Assembly: GCA_903921965.1 (NCBI GenBank)
Contig: CAIXSE010000792.1
Span: 1-10,828, forward strand
Length of the DNA: 10,828 nt
Direction: 5' to 3'
DNA from: an uncultured Thermoleophilia bacterium
GTDB taxonomy: Bacteria; Actinomycetota; Thermoleophilia; UBA2241
Both the position numbers and the translations under genes were made by a program. The notes below the pieces were generated by a model, which worked only from the letters and a program-made list of their open reading frames with translations, did not search any database and had not been told where the DNA came from. Below, in pieces: positions 1-6,567 of this stretch; within the stretch, counting starts at the first letter, position 1, and the number at the start of each line of letters is the position of its first letter.

Positions 1-453
1 CAGAAGAAGCGCGCCGCCATCGCCGGCGCGGTCGCCATGCGGCCGGAGGTGCTGATTCTCGACGAGCCCATGGCCGGCCTCGACCCGAGCGGGTCGTGGC
101 ACCTCATGGGCCTGCTCACGCGGCTCCACGAGTCCGGTACCTCGCTCGTGGTGGCGACCCACGACATGAGCCTCGCCTACGAGTGGGCCGACGAGGTCGC
201 CGTGCTGCGCCAGGGGCGGATCGTGGCCCACGGCGACCCGCAGGACGTCATGCACGACCCCGCCGAGCTCGCGCACTGCGGCCTGCGCGTCCCCTGGGTC
301 GCCGACATCGCGCAGACGCTGCGCGAGTGCGGCGTGATCCCGCCCGACGTGCCGCTGCCGCGCACCCGCGAGCAGCTCAAGGACCTGCTGGTGGCGCGCT
401 GCGGCGTGACTGGCGCCCGCCCGCGCGACCTGCACGTCTACTTCACGGAGTAG
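1..453 (+). CDS. ABC transporter ATP-binding protein, CbiO/ECF-type (3' part)
   Basis: The window opens inside the gene; reading frame 1 is open from base 1 and ends at TAG 451-453. The first residues, QKKRAAIAGAVA, are what normally follows the LSGG signature motif, so the P-loop half lies upstream of the window. Visible next are Walker B with the catalytic Glu (VLILDEP), the D-loop (AGLDP) and the H-loop (ATHD). This is the energy-coupling ATPase half of an importer. The extra C-terminal region of about 60 residues, with PxxADIAQTLRECGV and a TREQLKDLL segment, resembles cobalt/nickel or vitamin ECF ATPases (CbiO/EcfA) as I recall them. The substrate cannot be read from this gene. The protein acts on the cytoplasmic face of the membrane with partners presumably encoded upstream. 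Confidence 0.85.
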   Translation, partial: QKKRAAIAGAVAMRPEVLILDEPMAGLDPSGSWHLMGLLTRLHESGTSLVVATHDMSLAYEWADEVAVLRQGRIVAHGDPQDVMHDPAELAHCGLRVPWVADIAQTLRECGVIPPDVPLPRTREQLKDLLVARCGVTGARPRDLHVYFTE

Positions 454-497
454 CCGACGGGCCACGGCGATGGCCGCCCGCGGACGGCAAGGGCTGA

Positions 498-503
498 TAG
501 GCT
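498..503 (+). promoter_or_regulatory. Candidate -10 element (TAGGCT) for the carbonic anhydrase
   Basis: TAGGCT fits TANNNT and lies 27 bases before the GTG start. That leaves room for a leader of about 20 bases carrying the Shine-Dalgarno GGGAGG (520-525). No convincing -35 is seen 16-18 bases upstream. It belongs to a set of similar TAG[A/T/G]CT elements in this window. A weak hairpin (GGCCA/TGGCC, 460-475) lies between it and the preceding stop. Confidence 0.4.
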
Positions 504-530
504 GACGGCAGCTGCGGACGGGAGGACGGT

Positions 531-1187
531 GTGGACCATCTCGCGGACCTCTTCCGGCGGAACCGCGCCTGGGCGGCAGGCTGCGCTGACTCCGACCCGG
601 GGTTCTTCGCGCGCCTTCGCGACATCCAGAGGCCCGACCTGCTGTGGCTCGGCTGCTCCGACAGCCGGGTCCCCGCCAACGAGATCGTCGGTCTCGCTCC
701 GGGCGAGCTCTTCGTGCACCGCAACGTGGCCAACCTCGTGCCGGTCACCGACCTCAACGCCATGGCCGTCATCGAGTACGCGGTCTCGTCGCTCCGCGTG
801 AGCCACATCATCGTCTGCGGCCACTACGGCTGCGGGGGGGTGCGCGCGGCGCTCGAGGGTCACCAGGCCGGCGCCGTGGCGCTGTGGCTGCAGCCGTTGC
901 GCAACCTCGCCGACGAGCACCGTGCCGAGCTGGACGCGCTGGTGCCGGGCCGGCCGCGCTGGGACCGTCTCTGCGAGCTCAATGTCGCCGCGCAGGTGCG
1001 CGCCGTCGCCCAGTCGGAGGTGGTCGAGTCGGCCTGGGAGCGCGGCGTGGAGCTCACCGTGCACGGGTGGATCTACGACCTGGCCGACGGGCTTCTGCGC
1101 GACCTCGACGTCGGCGTCGACGCCCTGCTCCACCCTGCCGCCGGTCCCGCTGCGGCCGCCCCCGCCCACGTCCCCGGGGAGGGTTGA
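531..1187 (+). CDS. Beta-class carbonic anhydrase
   Basis: The product has 218 residues from GTG 531, preceded by the Shine-Dalgarno GGGAGG about five bases upstream. It interconverts CO2 and bicarbonate with a zinc ion. The zinc and activating residues of the beta family are all present: Cys42 with Asp44 and Arg46 in the CSDSR motif, then His98 and Cys101 in HYGCGG. The downstream [10 protein letters not shown] segment is also typical. Length is normal for the family and no signal peptide is seen, so it should be cytoplasmic. It supplies bicarbonate for carboxylases or CO2 handling. The stop is one base short of the next start (GTG 1189), so the methyltransferase is probably co-transcribed and coupled. 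The last 16 residues are low-complexity Ala/Pro. Both can and cynT have been used for this family, so no symbol is assigned. Confidence 0.95.
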   Translation: MDHLADLFRRNRAWAAGCADSDPGFFARLRDIQRPDLLWLGCSDSRVPANEIVGLAPGELFVHRNVANLVPVTDLNAMAVIEYAVSSLRVSHIIVCGHYGCGGVRAALEGHQAGAVALWLQPLRNLADEHRAELDALVPGRPRWDRLCELNVAAQVRAVAQSEVVESAWERGVELTVHGWIYDLADGLLRDLDVGVDALLHPAAGPAAAAPAHVPGEG

Positions 1188-1188
1188 G

Positions 1189-1785
1189 GTGTTCCACGAC
1201 GTCCCCGCGGCGCTGGCCGCCCGCATGGACGAGCTCCACGCGCAGAACACCCGGCAGCGTGCCGAGGGCATGCCCCGGCTCCAGCGCCTGCGCCAGATCC
1301 CGCCCGAGATCGGCCGCTTCATCGCTCTCCTGGCGGCCGCCGCACCGCCAGGTGACGTCATCGAGATCGGGACCAGCGGCGGCTATTCCACGCTGTGGCT
1401 CGCGCTCGCCTGCCGCGAGGCCGGCCGCAGCGTCACGACGTTCGAGATCGCGGAGGCCAAGGTGGCGGTGGCACGCGAGACCTTCGCCCTGGCCGGCGTC
1501 GAGGACGTCGTGACGCTCGTGCACGGCGACGCCCTCGAGCACCTCGCCGGCCACGACGGCGTCGGCTTCTGCTTCCTCGACGCCGAGAAGGAGGACTACC
1601 TCGCCCACTACGAAGCCGTGGTACCCAGGCTCGTTCCGGGCGGGCTTCTCGTCGCCGACAACGCGGTCGACTTCGAGGAGGCCGTGCGGCCGATGCTCGA
1701 CCGGGCCCTGGCCGACGAGCGGGTCGACGCCATGGTCGTGCCATACTTGCACGGTGAGTTGATCTGCCGGAGGCGCGGCAGCTGA
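1189..1785 (+). CDS. Class I SAM-dependent O-methyltransferase (COMT-like family)
   Basis: The product has 198 residues. The GTG at 1189 was chosen because it follows the carbonic anhydrase stop by one base and has GGGGAGGG (1176-1183) at good distance; upstream in-frame starts would overlap that gene heavily. The SAM-binding motif is [11 protein letters not shown] (residues 57-67), followed by the acidic end of beta-2 (FEIAEAK, 84-90). The metal/catechol-site residues of the COMT-like group are visible as Asp130 in FLDAEKEDY and Asp156-Asn157 in VADNAV. The family methylates hydroxyls of catechols and related small phenolics with a divalent metal; the substrate here is unknown. There is no evident biochemical link to carbonic anhydrase beyond the shared transcript. 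Confidence 0.9.
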   Translation: MFHDVPAALAARMDELHAQNTRQRAEGMPRLQRLRQIPPEIGRFIALLAAAAPPGDVIEIGTSGGYSTLWLALACREAGRSVTTFEIAEAKVAVARETFALAGVEDVVTLVHGDALEHLAGHDGVGFCFLDAEKEDYLAHYEAVVPRLVPGGLLVADNAVDFEEAVRPMLDRALADERVDAMVVPYLHGELICRRRGS

Positions 1786-1818
1786 GAGGCGCCACCGGCC
1801 GGCCCGACGGAGGTGGAC

Positions 1819-2643
1819 ATGGCTCGACCCCGTACGACCACACTCGGCCGAGCCTGCGCGGGCGCGTTGCTGCCGGCCGTCGTCATCCTGGCTGCCTGCG
1901 TCCTCGGCCCGCCCGCCGCCGCGGCCGGCGCCAGGGCCGGCGCCAGGGCTCTCGAGGGCCGTACCTGGACCGCCACGTACATCCGCGGGGCAGGCCAGGT
2001 GCTTCCGGGAGCCGAGGCCACCTCGACGGCCAGGTTCCACGGCGCGAAGGTCACCGGCAGTGGCGGCGTCAACTCCTACAGCGCGCGCTACCACACCGCG
2101 CCGGGGGGCGCCGTCCGCATCGCCGGGGTCGTCGCGACCCAGATCGAGGGGCCGCCCGCGGCGGCCGCGCAGGAGCGCGCCTTCTTCAGCGCCCTGAAGC
2201 GTGCGGTCAAGTACAGGGTGTCCGGCGACACGCTCACGCTGCGCGGCGCCGGCGGCGGACTGCTGCTCACGATGGCCGGCTCCTCTCCGGATGCGCTCAC
2301 CGACCGGACGTGGAAGGCGGTCGAGCTGGCCGACGCGACGGGCGTCCTCCAGCCGCTCGTGGCCGGGAGCGAGATCACGGCCGTGTTCGGGACCGACGGC
2401 AGGCTGGGCGGCCGGGCGAGCGTCAACCTGTACGGCACGACGTACACGGCGAGCGCGGACGGATCGCTGACCGTCGGTCCCGACATCGTCGCGACGGAGA
2501 TGGCCGGGCCCCCGGAGCTGATGGCCCAGGAGCAGGTCTACCTCTCCGCGCTCCCGAGGGCGGCCTGGTACCTCGTCGTCGGGGACGCCTTGTGGCTGCG
2601 TGACGCGAGAGGAACGCTGCTGGCGAGGTTCGCCGCGCCCTGA
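1819..2643 (+). CDS. Lipoprotein with two META (HslJ-like) domains, copy 1
   Basis: The product has 274 residues from ATG 1819, with GGAGG at 1809-1813; a GTG two codons upstream would leave no room for that ribosome site. The signal peptide ends in a classical lipobox, Leu24-Ala-Ala-Cys27, so it should be lipid-anchored on the outer face of the membrane. Two tandem META-type repeats follow (about residues 45-146 and 160-272). Each has an opening Trp (xxRTW), a G-x-[VS]N-x-Y core, a T-E/Q-x-x-GPP segment, an E-x-x-[FY][FL]-x-A-L helix and a final GDxLxLRxxxG strand pair. In ordinary META domains the core reads GCNxY; here it is GGVNSY and RASVNLY, so the Cys is gone. META proteins are linked to envelope stress and binding roles but lack a defined reaction. 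It is 33 bases from the methyltransferase stop, and its paralogue lies next door. Confidence 0.75.
   Translation: MARPRTTTLGRACAGALLPAVVILAACVLGPPAAAAGARAGARALEGRTWTATYIRGAGQVLPGAEATSTARFHGAKVTGSGGVNSYSARYHTAPGGAVRIAGVVATQIEGPPAAAAQERAFFSALKRAVKYRVSGDTLTLRGAGGGLLLTMAGSSPDALTDRTWKAVELADATGVLQPLVAGSEITAVFGTDGRLGGRASVNLYGTTYTASADGSLTVGPDIVATEMAGPPELMAQEQVYLSALPRAAWYLVVGDALWLRDARGTLLARFAAP
1924..1947 (+). repeat. 12-bp tandem duplication in the META lipoprotein linker
   Basis: The unit GCCGGCGCCAGG occurs twice head to tail and encodes AGAR-AGAR just after the lipidated cysteine. It is in frame and only lengthens the flexible tether; it is a likely slippage duplication. Confidence 0.85.
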
Positions 2644-2647
2644 GCGC

Positions 2648-2659
2648 GCCTGCGCAGGC
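2648..2659. repeat. 12-bp perfect palindrome upstream of META copy 2
   Basis: GCCTGCGCAGGC reads the same on both strands. It lies between the stop of META copy 1 and the -10-like TAGTCT at 2681. It could be a small operator or a short hairpin (four-base stem, GCGC loop); nothing in the sequence decides between them. Confidence 0.35.
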
Positions 2660-2680
2660 TAGCTTCATTCCGCCGCGGGG

Positions 2681-2686
2681 TAGTCT
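2681..2686 (+). promoter_or_regulatory. Candidate -10 element (GGTAGTCT) for META copy 2
   Basis: TAGTCT preceded by GGGG lies 43 bases before ATG 2730. The same GGTAG[A/T]CT string precedes the HAD, amidase and cupin genes. No clear -35 box is seen. This suggests META copy 2 has its own promoter in addition to any read-through from copy 1. Confidence 0.45.
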
Positions 2687-2729
2687 CTCCGGGGACGGAT
2701 CACTCATCAGCTGCTGCCGGGAGGTCACC

Positions 2730-3578
2730 ATGGCAAGCACTCCGGCCGGCACGCCGGCTCGTCCTCTGTTCACGTTCGCCGCCGCAGCCGGCCTTCTTCT
2801 GCTGGCCGGCCTCCCGCTGCTCGCTGCCGCCTGCGGCACATCCTCGGGCGGCTCGTCGTCGGACGGCTCGGGCGGGGTACAGGCGCTCGAGGGCAAGCTC
2901 TGGACCGCGACGCAGATCGACGGCGTGGCCGAGGTCCTCCCGGCCGGGCAGTTCGCCTCGACGGCCGCGTTCAAGGACGGCGCCGTCGGCGGGTCGGGCG
3001 CCGTGAACAGCTACCGTGCCGCCTACACCGCGTCCGACGACGGCAGTATCGAGATCAAGCAGCCGGCCTCCACGCTCATGGCCGGCCCGCCCAAGGCCAA
3101 CGAGCAGGAGCGCGCCTTCTTCACGGCGCTGACCCAGGCGCAGCGCTTCGAGGTGAGCGGCCAGACCCTCAAGCTGTACGGCTCGGGCGACACGCTCCTC
3201 GTCACCTTCGCCGAGACGAAGCCGGTGTCGCTGACGGGCACCACCTGGAAGGCCACGGCCTACAACAACGGCAAGGACGCGCTGGTCTCGCTCGTCGCGG
3301 ACAGCGAGATCACCGCCGTGTTCTCCGAAGACGGCAAGCTCAACGGCACGGCGAGCATCAACAGCTACTCGACGACCTACACGACCGGCGCCGGCGGGAC
3401 GATGACCATCGACGCGCAGATCGCCGCTACGGAGATGGCGGGGCCGGAGGAGCTGATGGCCCAGGAGCAGGCCTACCTGGCGGCATTGCCGCAGACCGCG
3501 ACGTACAGCATCCAGGGCGACCACCTGTGGCTGCGCGACGCGGACGGTGCGGCGGTCGCCCAGTACGTGGCGGAGTGA
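2730..3578 (+). CDS. Lipoprotein with two META (HslJ-like) domains, copy 2
   Basis: The product has 282 residues from ATG 2730, with GGGAGG at 2719-2724. The hydrophobic signal segment ends at LAAAC (Cys35), an acceptable lipobox with Leu at -4 and Ala at -3, followed by a Gly/Ser-rich tether. Two META-type repeats follow, opening at LEGKLWTAT and LTGTTWKAT. The core motifs read SGAVNSY and TASINSY, again without the Cys of GCN. Copies 1 and 2 share domain order and long matching stretches, strongest in the second repeat (EITAVF; MAGP-ELMAQEQ; LWLRDA), so they arose by gene duplication after an internal domain duplication. Copy 2 is more polar and richer in Lys, Asn and Asp than copy 1. The likely role is at the cell surface; ligand or partner unknown. 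Confidence 0.78.
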   Translation: MASTPAGTPARPLFTFAAAAGLLLLAGLPLLAAACGTSSGGSSSDGSGGVQALEGKLWTATQIDGVAEVLPAGQFASTAAFKDGAVGGSGAVNSYRAAYTASDDGSIEIKQPASTLMAGPPKANEQERAFFTALTQAQRFEVSGQTLKLYGSGDTLLVTFAETKPVSLTGTTWKATAYNNGKDALVSLVADSEITAVFSEDGKLNGTASINSYSTTYTTGAGGTMTIDAQIAATEMAGPEELMAQEQAYLAALPQTATYSIQGDHLWLRDADGAAVAQYVAE

Positions 3579-3592
3579 TGCGGGCGTCACTC
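3573..3592 (+). terminator. Hairpin at the stop of META copy 2
   Basis: GAGTGA (3573-3578, spanning the TGA stop) pairs with TCACTC (3587-3592). Two more pairs close inside, leaving a CGGG tetraloop, for an eight-base-pair stem with one G-U. There is no U tract, so it may act as a weak terminator or as a 3'-end stabilising hairpin. Confidence 0.5.
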
Positions 3593-3611
3593 GACGGGCT
3601 CCCGCCGCCGC

Positions 3612-3640
3612 TTGTCACCAAACGGTGAACGTGCCATCCT
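3612..3640 (+). promoter_or_regulatory. Weak candidate promoter for the 27-codon gene
   Basis: TTGTCA (3612-3617) matches five of six -35 bases. With a 17-base spacer the -10 position holds CATCCT (3635-3640), which keeps only part of TANNNT. Some start signal is expected here because a hairpin ends the META gene upstream and two hairpins follow the small gene. Confidence 0.25.
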
Positions 3641-3677
3641 GTACCTGTGTCGCGTCGCGCGAGGAGAGGAGGTCGGG

Positions 3678-3761
3678 GTGTTCGGCGGCGACTACTACAT
3701 CGTGAAGTTGTACCACTGGGTCCTGGGCATGCTCGGGGGCATGTTCCACCACCCGATCTGA
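3678..3761 (+). CDS. 27-residue small protein, hydrophobic/aromatic, unknown function
   Basis: A GTG-started frame of 27 codons plus TGA sits five bases after a full-strength Shine-Dalgarno (AGGAGGT, 3667-3673), one of the best ribosome sites in the window. The peptide begins MFGGDYYIVKLYHWV and ends MLGGMFHHPI. It is rich in Tyr, Trp, Phe, Met, Gly and His, with only one Lys and one Asp, and could form a short membrane-associated helix ending in an HHP tail. Base composition is slightly less GC-rich than its neighbours because of TAC/ATC/TTG codons. The stop codon overlaps the first of two large hairpins, so this looks like a self-contained transcript. I do not recognise the family. Alternatives are a small RNA with an accidental frame, or a leader peptide, but no gene follows without passing both terminators. 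Confidence 0.6.
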   Translation: MFGGDYYIVKLYHWVLGMLGGMFHHPI

Positions 3762-3800
3762 CGCACGGCCGAGGCCGCCGCGGCGGCTTCGGGAGTGCGT
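3761..3800 (+). terminator. Large hairpin directly after the small gene
   Basis: ACGCAC (3761-3766) pairs with GTGCGT (3795-3800). Inside, CCGAGGCCGCC (3769-3779) pairs with GGCGGCTTCGG (3782-3792) with a single G-U wobble. The two stems together make about 17 pairs separated by a small GG/GA internal loop. It begins on the last base of the TGA stop. Confidence 0.7.
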
Positions 3801-3804
3801 GAAC

Positions 3805-3839
3805 GACGGCCTCGCCGGCATCGCGCCGGCGGGGCCGTC
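3805..3839 (+). terminator. Intrinsic terminator-like hairpin
   Basis: GACGGCCTCGCCGGC (3805-3819) pairs with GCCGGCGGGGCCGTC (3825-3839): 15 pairs with one U-G, loop ATCGC, followed by TTCGTCTGT. This is the strongest terminator candidate in the window. Together with the preceding hairpin it isolates the small gene from the HAD gene. Confidence 0.75.
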
Positions 3840-3916
3840 TTCGTCTGTCGGGCACGCGGCGTGCGGGCGCCGCGCCGCGGTGGTCCTCCCTGCGCTGCCG
3901 CCGCGATGCGCACGGG

Positions 3917-3922
3917 TAGACT
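3917..3922 (+). promoter_or_regulatory. -10 element (GGTAGACT) giving a probably leaderless HAD mRNA
   Basis: TAGACT ends nine bases before ATG 3932, so the expected transcription start (about 3929-3932) falls on or next to the A of the start codon. No Shine-Dalgarno is present before this ATG. Leaderless mRNAs of this geometry are common in Actinomycetota. No good -35 is visible. Confidence 0.55.
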
Positions 3923-3931
3923 GTCACCGAG

Positions 3932-4666
3932 ATGACCGCCGTGGAGGACCAGTCCCCGCCCGCCCAGGCCGGACCGCACGAGGCCGTCCACGCCCTGCTC
4001 CTGGACATGGACGGCCTGATCTTCGACTCTGAGCGGCTCGCGCGCGAGGCGTGGCGTGCCGCCCTGCTCGCGCGTGGGTACGAGCTCCGCGACAAGGTGT
4101 ACCTGCGTGCCGTCGGACGCACTGCCTCCGAGGCCCGCGCGGTCTTCGTGGGCGCCTTCGGCGACGGCCTCCCGGTCGCGGCGATCGAGGAGGACAAGGC
4201 CCGGCGCCTTCGCGAGCTGCTCGGTGAGGCGCCGCCGCTGAAGCCGGGCCTCGGCGATCTCCTGGACGAGGCCGAGAGGCTCGGGGTGCCGGCCGCCGTG
4301 GCCAGCGCCACGGCGGCGCCGGAGGTCCGGCGGCGGCTCGCCGCCGCCGGGCTGGAGCGCCGCTTCGCGGCGGTGGCCGGCGGCGACGAGGTGCGCGCCG
4401 GCAAGCCGGCGCCCGACCTCTTCCTGCGGGCGGCGGAGCTGCTGGGCGTGCCGCCCTCCGCCTGTCTGGTCGTCGAGGACGCGGAGGCCGGCATCAGCGC
4501 CGCCGCGGCGGCGGGCATGCCGGCCGTCATGGTCCCCGACCTCGTCCGGCCCTCGGCCGCGTGCCGGGCTCTTTGCACAGCGGTGGTCGATTCGCTCGCG
4601 GAGGTGGCGCCCATCCTCCGCGAGCTGGCCGGCTCCGGGTGCGAGCCGCCGCGGCCGGTGCCGTGA
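3932..4666 (+). CDS. HAD-superfamily hydrolase, beta-phosphoglucomutase/phosphatase-like
   Basis: The product has 244 residues from ATG 3932. The four HAD motifs are present: motif I Asp25-Met-Asp27-Gly with the aspartate nucleophile, motif II Ser125 in VASAT, motif III Lys158 in GKPAPDLF, and motif IV Glu182-Asp183 in VVEDAEAG. An alpha-helical cap lies between motif I and motif II (about residues 33-103). This layout is that of subfamily I HADs acting on small phosphorylated metabolites (sugar phosphates, phosphoglycolate, beta-phosphoglucomutase-like). The substrate cannot be decided. It needs Mg2+ and is cytoplasmic. The first 20 residues are a non-conserved extension. It overlaps the next gene by GTGA, so the pair is probably translationally coupled. 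Confidence 0.92.
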   Translation: MTAVEDQSPPAQAGPHEAVHALLLDMDGLIFDSERLAREAWRAALLARGYELRDKVYLRAVGRTASEARAVFVGAFGDGLPVAAIEEDKARRLRELLGEAPPLKPGLGDLLDEAERLGVPAAVASATAAPEVRRRLAAAGLERRFAAVAGGDEVRAGKPAPDLFLRAAELLGVPPSACLVVEDAEAGISAAAAAGMPAVMVPDLVRPSAACRALCTAVVDSLAEVAPILRELAGSGCEPPRPVP

Positions 4667-4941
4667 ACCCGCGGCGCCTGTTCCGCCCGTTCGCCTCGCA
4701 CGACGAGTACTTCGAGGCGGTGCGCAGCCTCGTCGCGGACCTCGCCGCGACAGGGCACCGGGCCGCGTCGGAGGAGCTCCGCGAGGGCTTCGGTCTCCTG
4801 AACGGCCTCACCGACGGGTGGGCCGCCTTCGCGGAGGCGGCCGGCGCCGTCCGCGACCGCCACGCACCCGGCCTCTCGCAGGCGCAGCGGGAGCGCCTCG
4901 ACGAGGTGCGGCGCGTGGCCCGGCGCGTCACCCGCCGCTGA
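4663..4941 (+). CDS. 92-residue protein of unknown function coupled to the HAD gene
   Basis: It starts at GTG 4663, which shares GTGA with the HAD stop; longer in-frame versions would run inside the HAD gene. The protein is soluble, charged and predicted mostly helical. It opens with [19 protein letters not shown], carries a [15 protein letters not shown] segment, and ends in an Arg-rich tail ([11 protein letters not shown]) that could contact nucleic acid or simply be disordered. No signal peptide, membrane segment or known catalytic motif is seen, and I do not recognise the family. Tight coupling suggests it is made in a fixed ratio to the HAD enzyme. After it comes a 126-base gap holding the amidase promoter. 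Confidence 0.75.
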   Translation: MNPRRLFRPFASHDEYFEAVRSLVADLAATGHRAASEELREGFGLLNGLTDGWAAFAEAAGAVRDRHAPGLSQAQRERLDEVRRVARRVTRR

Positions 4942-5027
4942 TGGTGCGCCGCGCCGCCGGGTCCGCGCCCGCGCGTGCGCGCCGGGAAGCCGCCGGCCGC
5001 GCTCTCGCTGGCACGTCGCGGCGGCGG

Positions 5028-5033
5028 TAGACT
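5028..5033 (+). promoter_or_regulatory. Candidate -10 element (GGTAGACT) for the amidase operon
   Basis: TAGACT, preceded by GG, lies 34 bases before ATG 5068. That leaves a leader of roughly 28 bases containing the ribosome site GTGAGGTG (5057-5064). It is identical in core to the element before the HAD gene. No clear -35. Confidence 0.45.
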
Positions 5034-5067
5034 GGGCGAGCCGGGGGGTCGATCCAGTGAGGTGCCG

Positions 5068-6567
5068 ATGAGCGGGTTCGCGGAGTACCGGGAGTACGAT
5101 GGGCTGGGGCTGGCGGAACTGGTGCGGACCGGCGAGGTCTCGCCGGCCGACCTCGCCGAGGAGGCCATCGCGCGCATCGGGGCGCGCGACCCCCGCGTCA
5201 ACGCCGTCATCCGGCCGCTGTTCGCCGAGGCGCGTGCCGCCGCCGCCGCGCCCCTGCCCGAGGGACCGTTCGCAGGTGTCCCCCTCCTGCTCAAAGACCT
5301 GATCTGCACGGTGCAGGGCGTGCCGACGAGCTGCGGTACGCGGATCCTGCGCGACGTGCCGCAGCCGGCCGACAGCGAGATGGTGCGCCGGGACCGTGCC
5401 GCAGGCTTCGTGTTCGCCGGCAAGACCAACCTGCCCGAGTTCGGCCTGCTGCCGTACACCGAGCCGGAGGCGTTCGGACCCACGAACAACCCGTGGGACC
5501 TCGGGCGCACGGCCGGCGGCTCCAGCGGCGGCTCCGCCGCCGCGGTGGCCGCCGGCATGGTGCCCATCGCCACGGGCGGGGACGGCGGCGGGTCCATCCG
5601 CATCCCCGCCTCGTGCTGCGGCCTCTTCGGGCTCAAGCCCAGCCGTGCCCGCACGCCCACGGGTCCCGACTTCGGCGAGCTGTGGCGCGGCTTCGTGCAG
5701 GAGCACGTGCTCACGCGCTCCGTGCGCGACAGCGCCGCGGTGCTCGACGCGGTCGCGGGGCCGGACGTGGGCGCGCCGTACTGGGCTCCGCCCCCGCAGC
5801 GTCCGTTCCTCGACGAGGTCACAGCCGAGCCTGGACGGCTGCGCATCGCCTTCACGGCGCAGCCGCTGATGGGCCACGACGTGCACGCCGACTGCCGCGC
5901 CGGGCTCGAGGCCACGGCCCTCCTGCTCGAGGACCTGGGCCACGAGGTCGTCGAGGCCGCGCCGCCCATCGACCGTGAGTCGTTCTCGCTCTCGTTCGTC
6001 CTGGTGCTCGCCGGCGAGACCAGGGACGCCGTGGCCGCCGCCGCTCACGCCGCCGGCCGCAAGCTCTCTTTCGCCGACTTCGAGACCGGCACCAGCGCCA
6101 TGGCCCTGCTCGGCCAGGCGTACAGCGCGGGCGACTTCGCGGGGGCCCTCAATACCCTGCAGCGCGCCTCGCGGCGGATCGCCGGGTTCTTCGAGGAGTA
6201 CGACGTCCTCCTCACGCCCACCCTGGCGCAGCCGCCGGTGCCCACCGGCTCGCTGCAGCCCACCGCCGCCGAGCGCCGCCAGGTCGCTCTGGTCGGCCGT
6301 CTCAACGCCGCCTGGCTGCTCAAGCTGCTGGGCGTCGTCAAGCCGCTCGCCGACAAGACCTTCGACTTCATGCCCTACACGGCGGTGTTCAACGTCACGG
6401 GCCAGCCGGCGATGTCGGTGCCGCTGCACTGGGACGCACAGGGCCTGCCCATCGGCATGCAGTTCGCGGGGCGGTTCGGCGACGAGGCCACGCTGTTCCG
6501 CCTCGCCGGCCAGCTCGAGCGCGCGAGGCCGTGGTTCGAGCGTACGCCGCCGGCGTTCGAGGGGTGA
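5068..6567 (+). CDS. Amidase-signature family hydrolase
   Basis: The product has 499 residues from ATG 5068, with a ribosome site just upstream. The Ser-cisSer-Lys triad of the amidase signature family is complete: Lys76 in LLLKDL, cis-Ser152 in GGSSGGS, and nucleophile Ser176 in [11 protein letters not shown], with the characteristic 24-residue gap between the two serines. The C-terminal conserved [13 protein letters not shown] and [15 protein letters not shown] blocks are also present, so the enzyme looks intact. The family hydrolyses amide bonds in diverse substrates (aryl and aliphatic amides, fatty-acid amides, oligomer by-products). It is not GatA by context, since no gatB or gatC is here. 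It appears cytoplasmic, with no signal peptide. It overlaps the next gene by GTGA, implying one transcript and related substrates. Confidence 0.93.
   Translation: MSGFAEYREYDGLGLAELVRTGEVSPADLAEEAIARIGARDPRVNAVIRPLFAEARAAAAAPLPEGPFAGVPLLLKDLICTVQGVPTSCGTRILRDVPQPADSEMVRRDRAAGFVFAGKTNLPEFGLLPYTEPEAFGPTNNPWDLGRTAGGSSGGSAAAVAAGMVPIATGGDGGGSIRIPASCCGLFGLKPSRARTPTGPDFGELWRGFVQEHVLTRSVRDSAAVLDAVAGPDVGAPYWAPPPQRPFLDEVTAEPGRLRIAFTAQPLMGHDVHADCRAGLEATALLLEDLGHEVVEAAPPIDRESFSLSFVLVLAGETRDAVAAAAHAAGRKLSFADFETGTSAMALLGQAYSAGDFAGALNTLQRASRRIAGFFEEYDVLLTPTLAQPPVPTGSLQPTAAERRQVALVGRLNAAWLLKLLGVVKPLADKTFDFMPYTAVFNVTGQPAMSVPLHWDAQGLPIGMQFAGRFGDEATLFRLAGQLERARPWFERTPPAFEG

Noticed and set aside
438..2094. Long - strand open frames opposite the carbonic anhydrase and methyltransferase
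   Set aside because: Both + strand genes have complete catalytic motifs and good ribosome sites; the antisense products show only biased composition.
3427..6429. A 1000-codon open frame on the - strand
   Set aside because: It lies opposite the end of META copy 2, the small gene, HAD, the 92-residue gene and most of the amidase, all of which have clear motifs. The translation is Arg/Gly/Ala low complexity, as expected from the complement of high-GC coding DNA.
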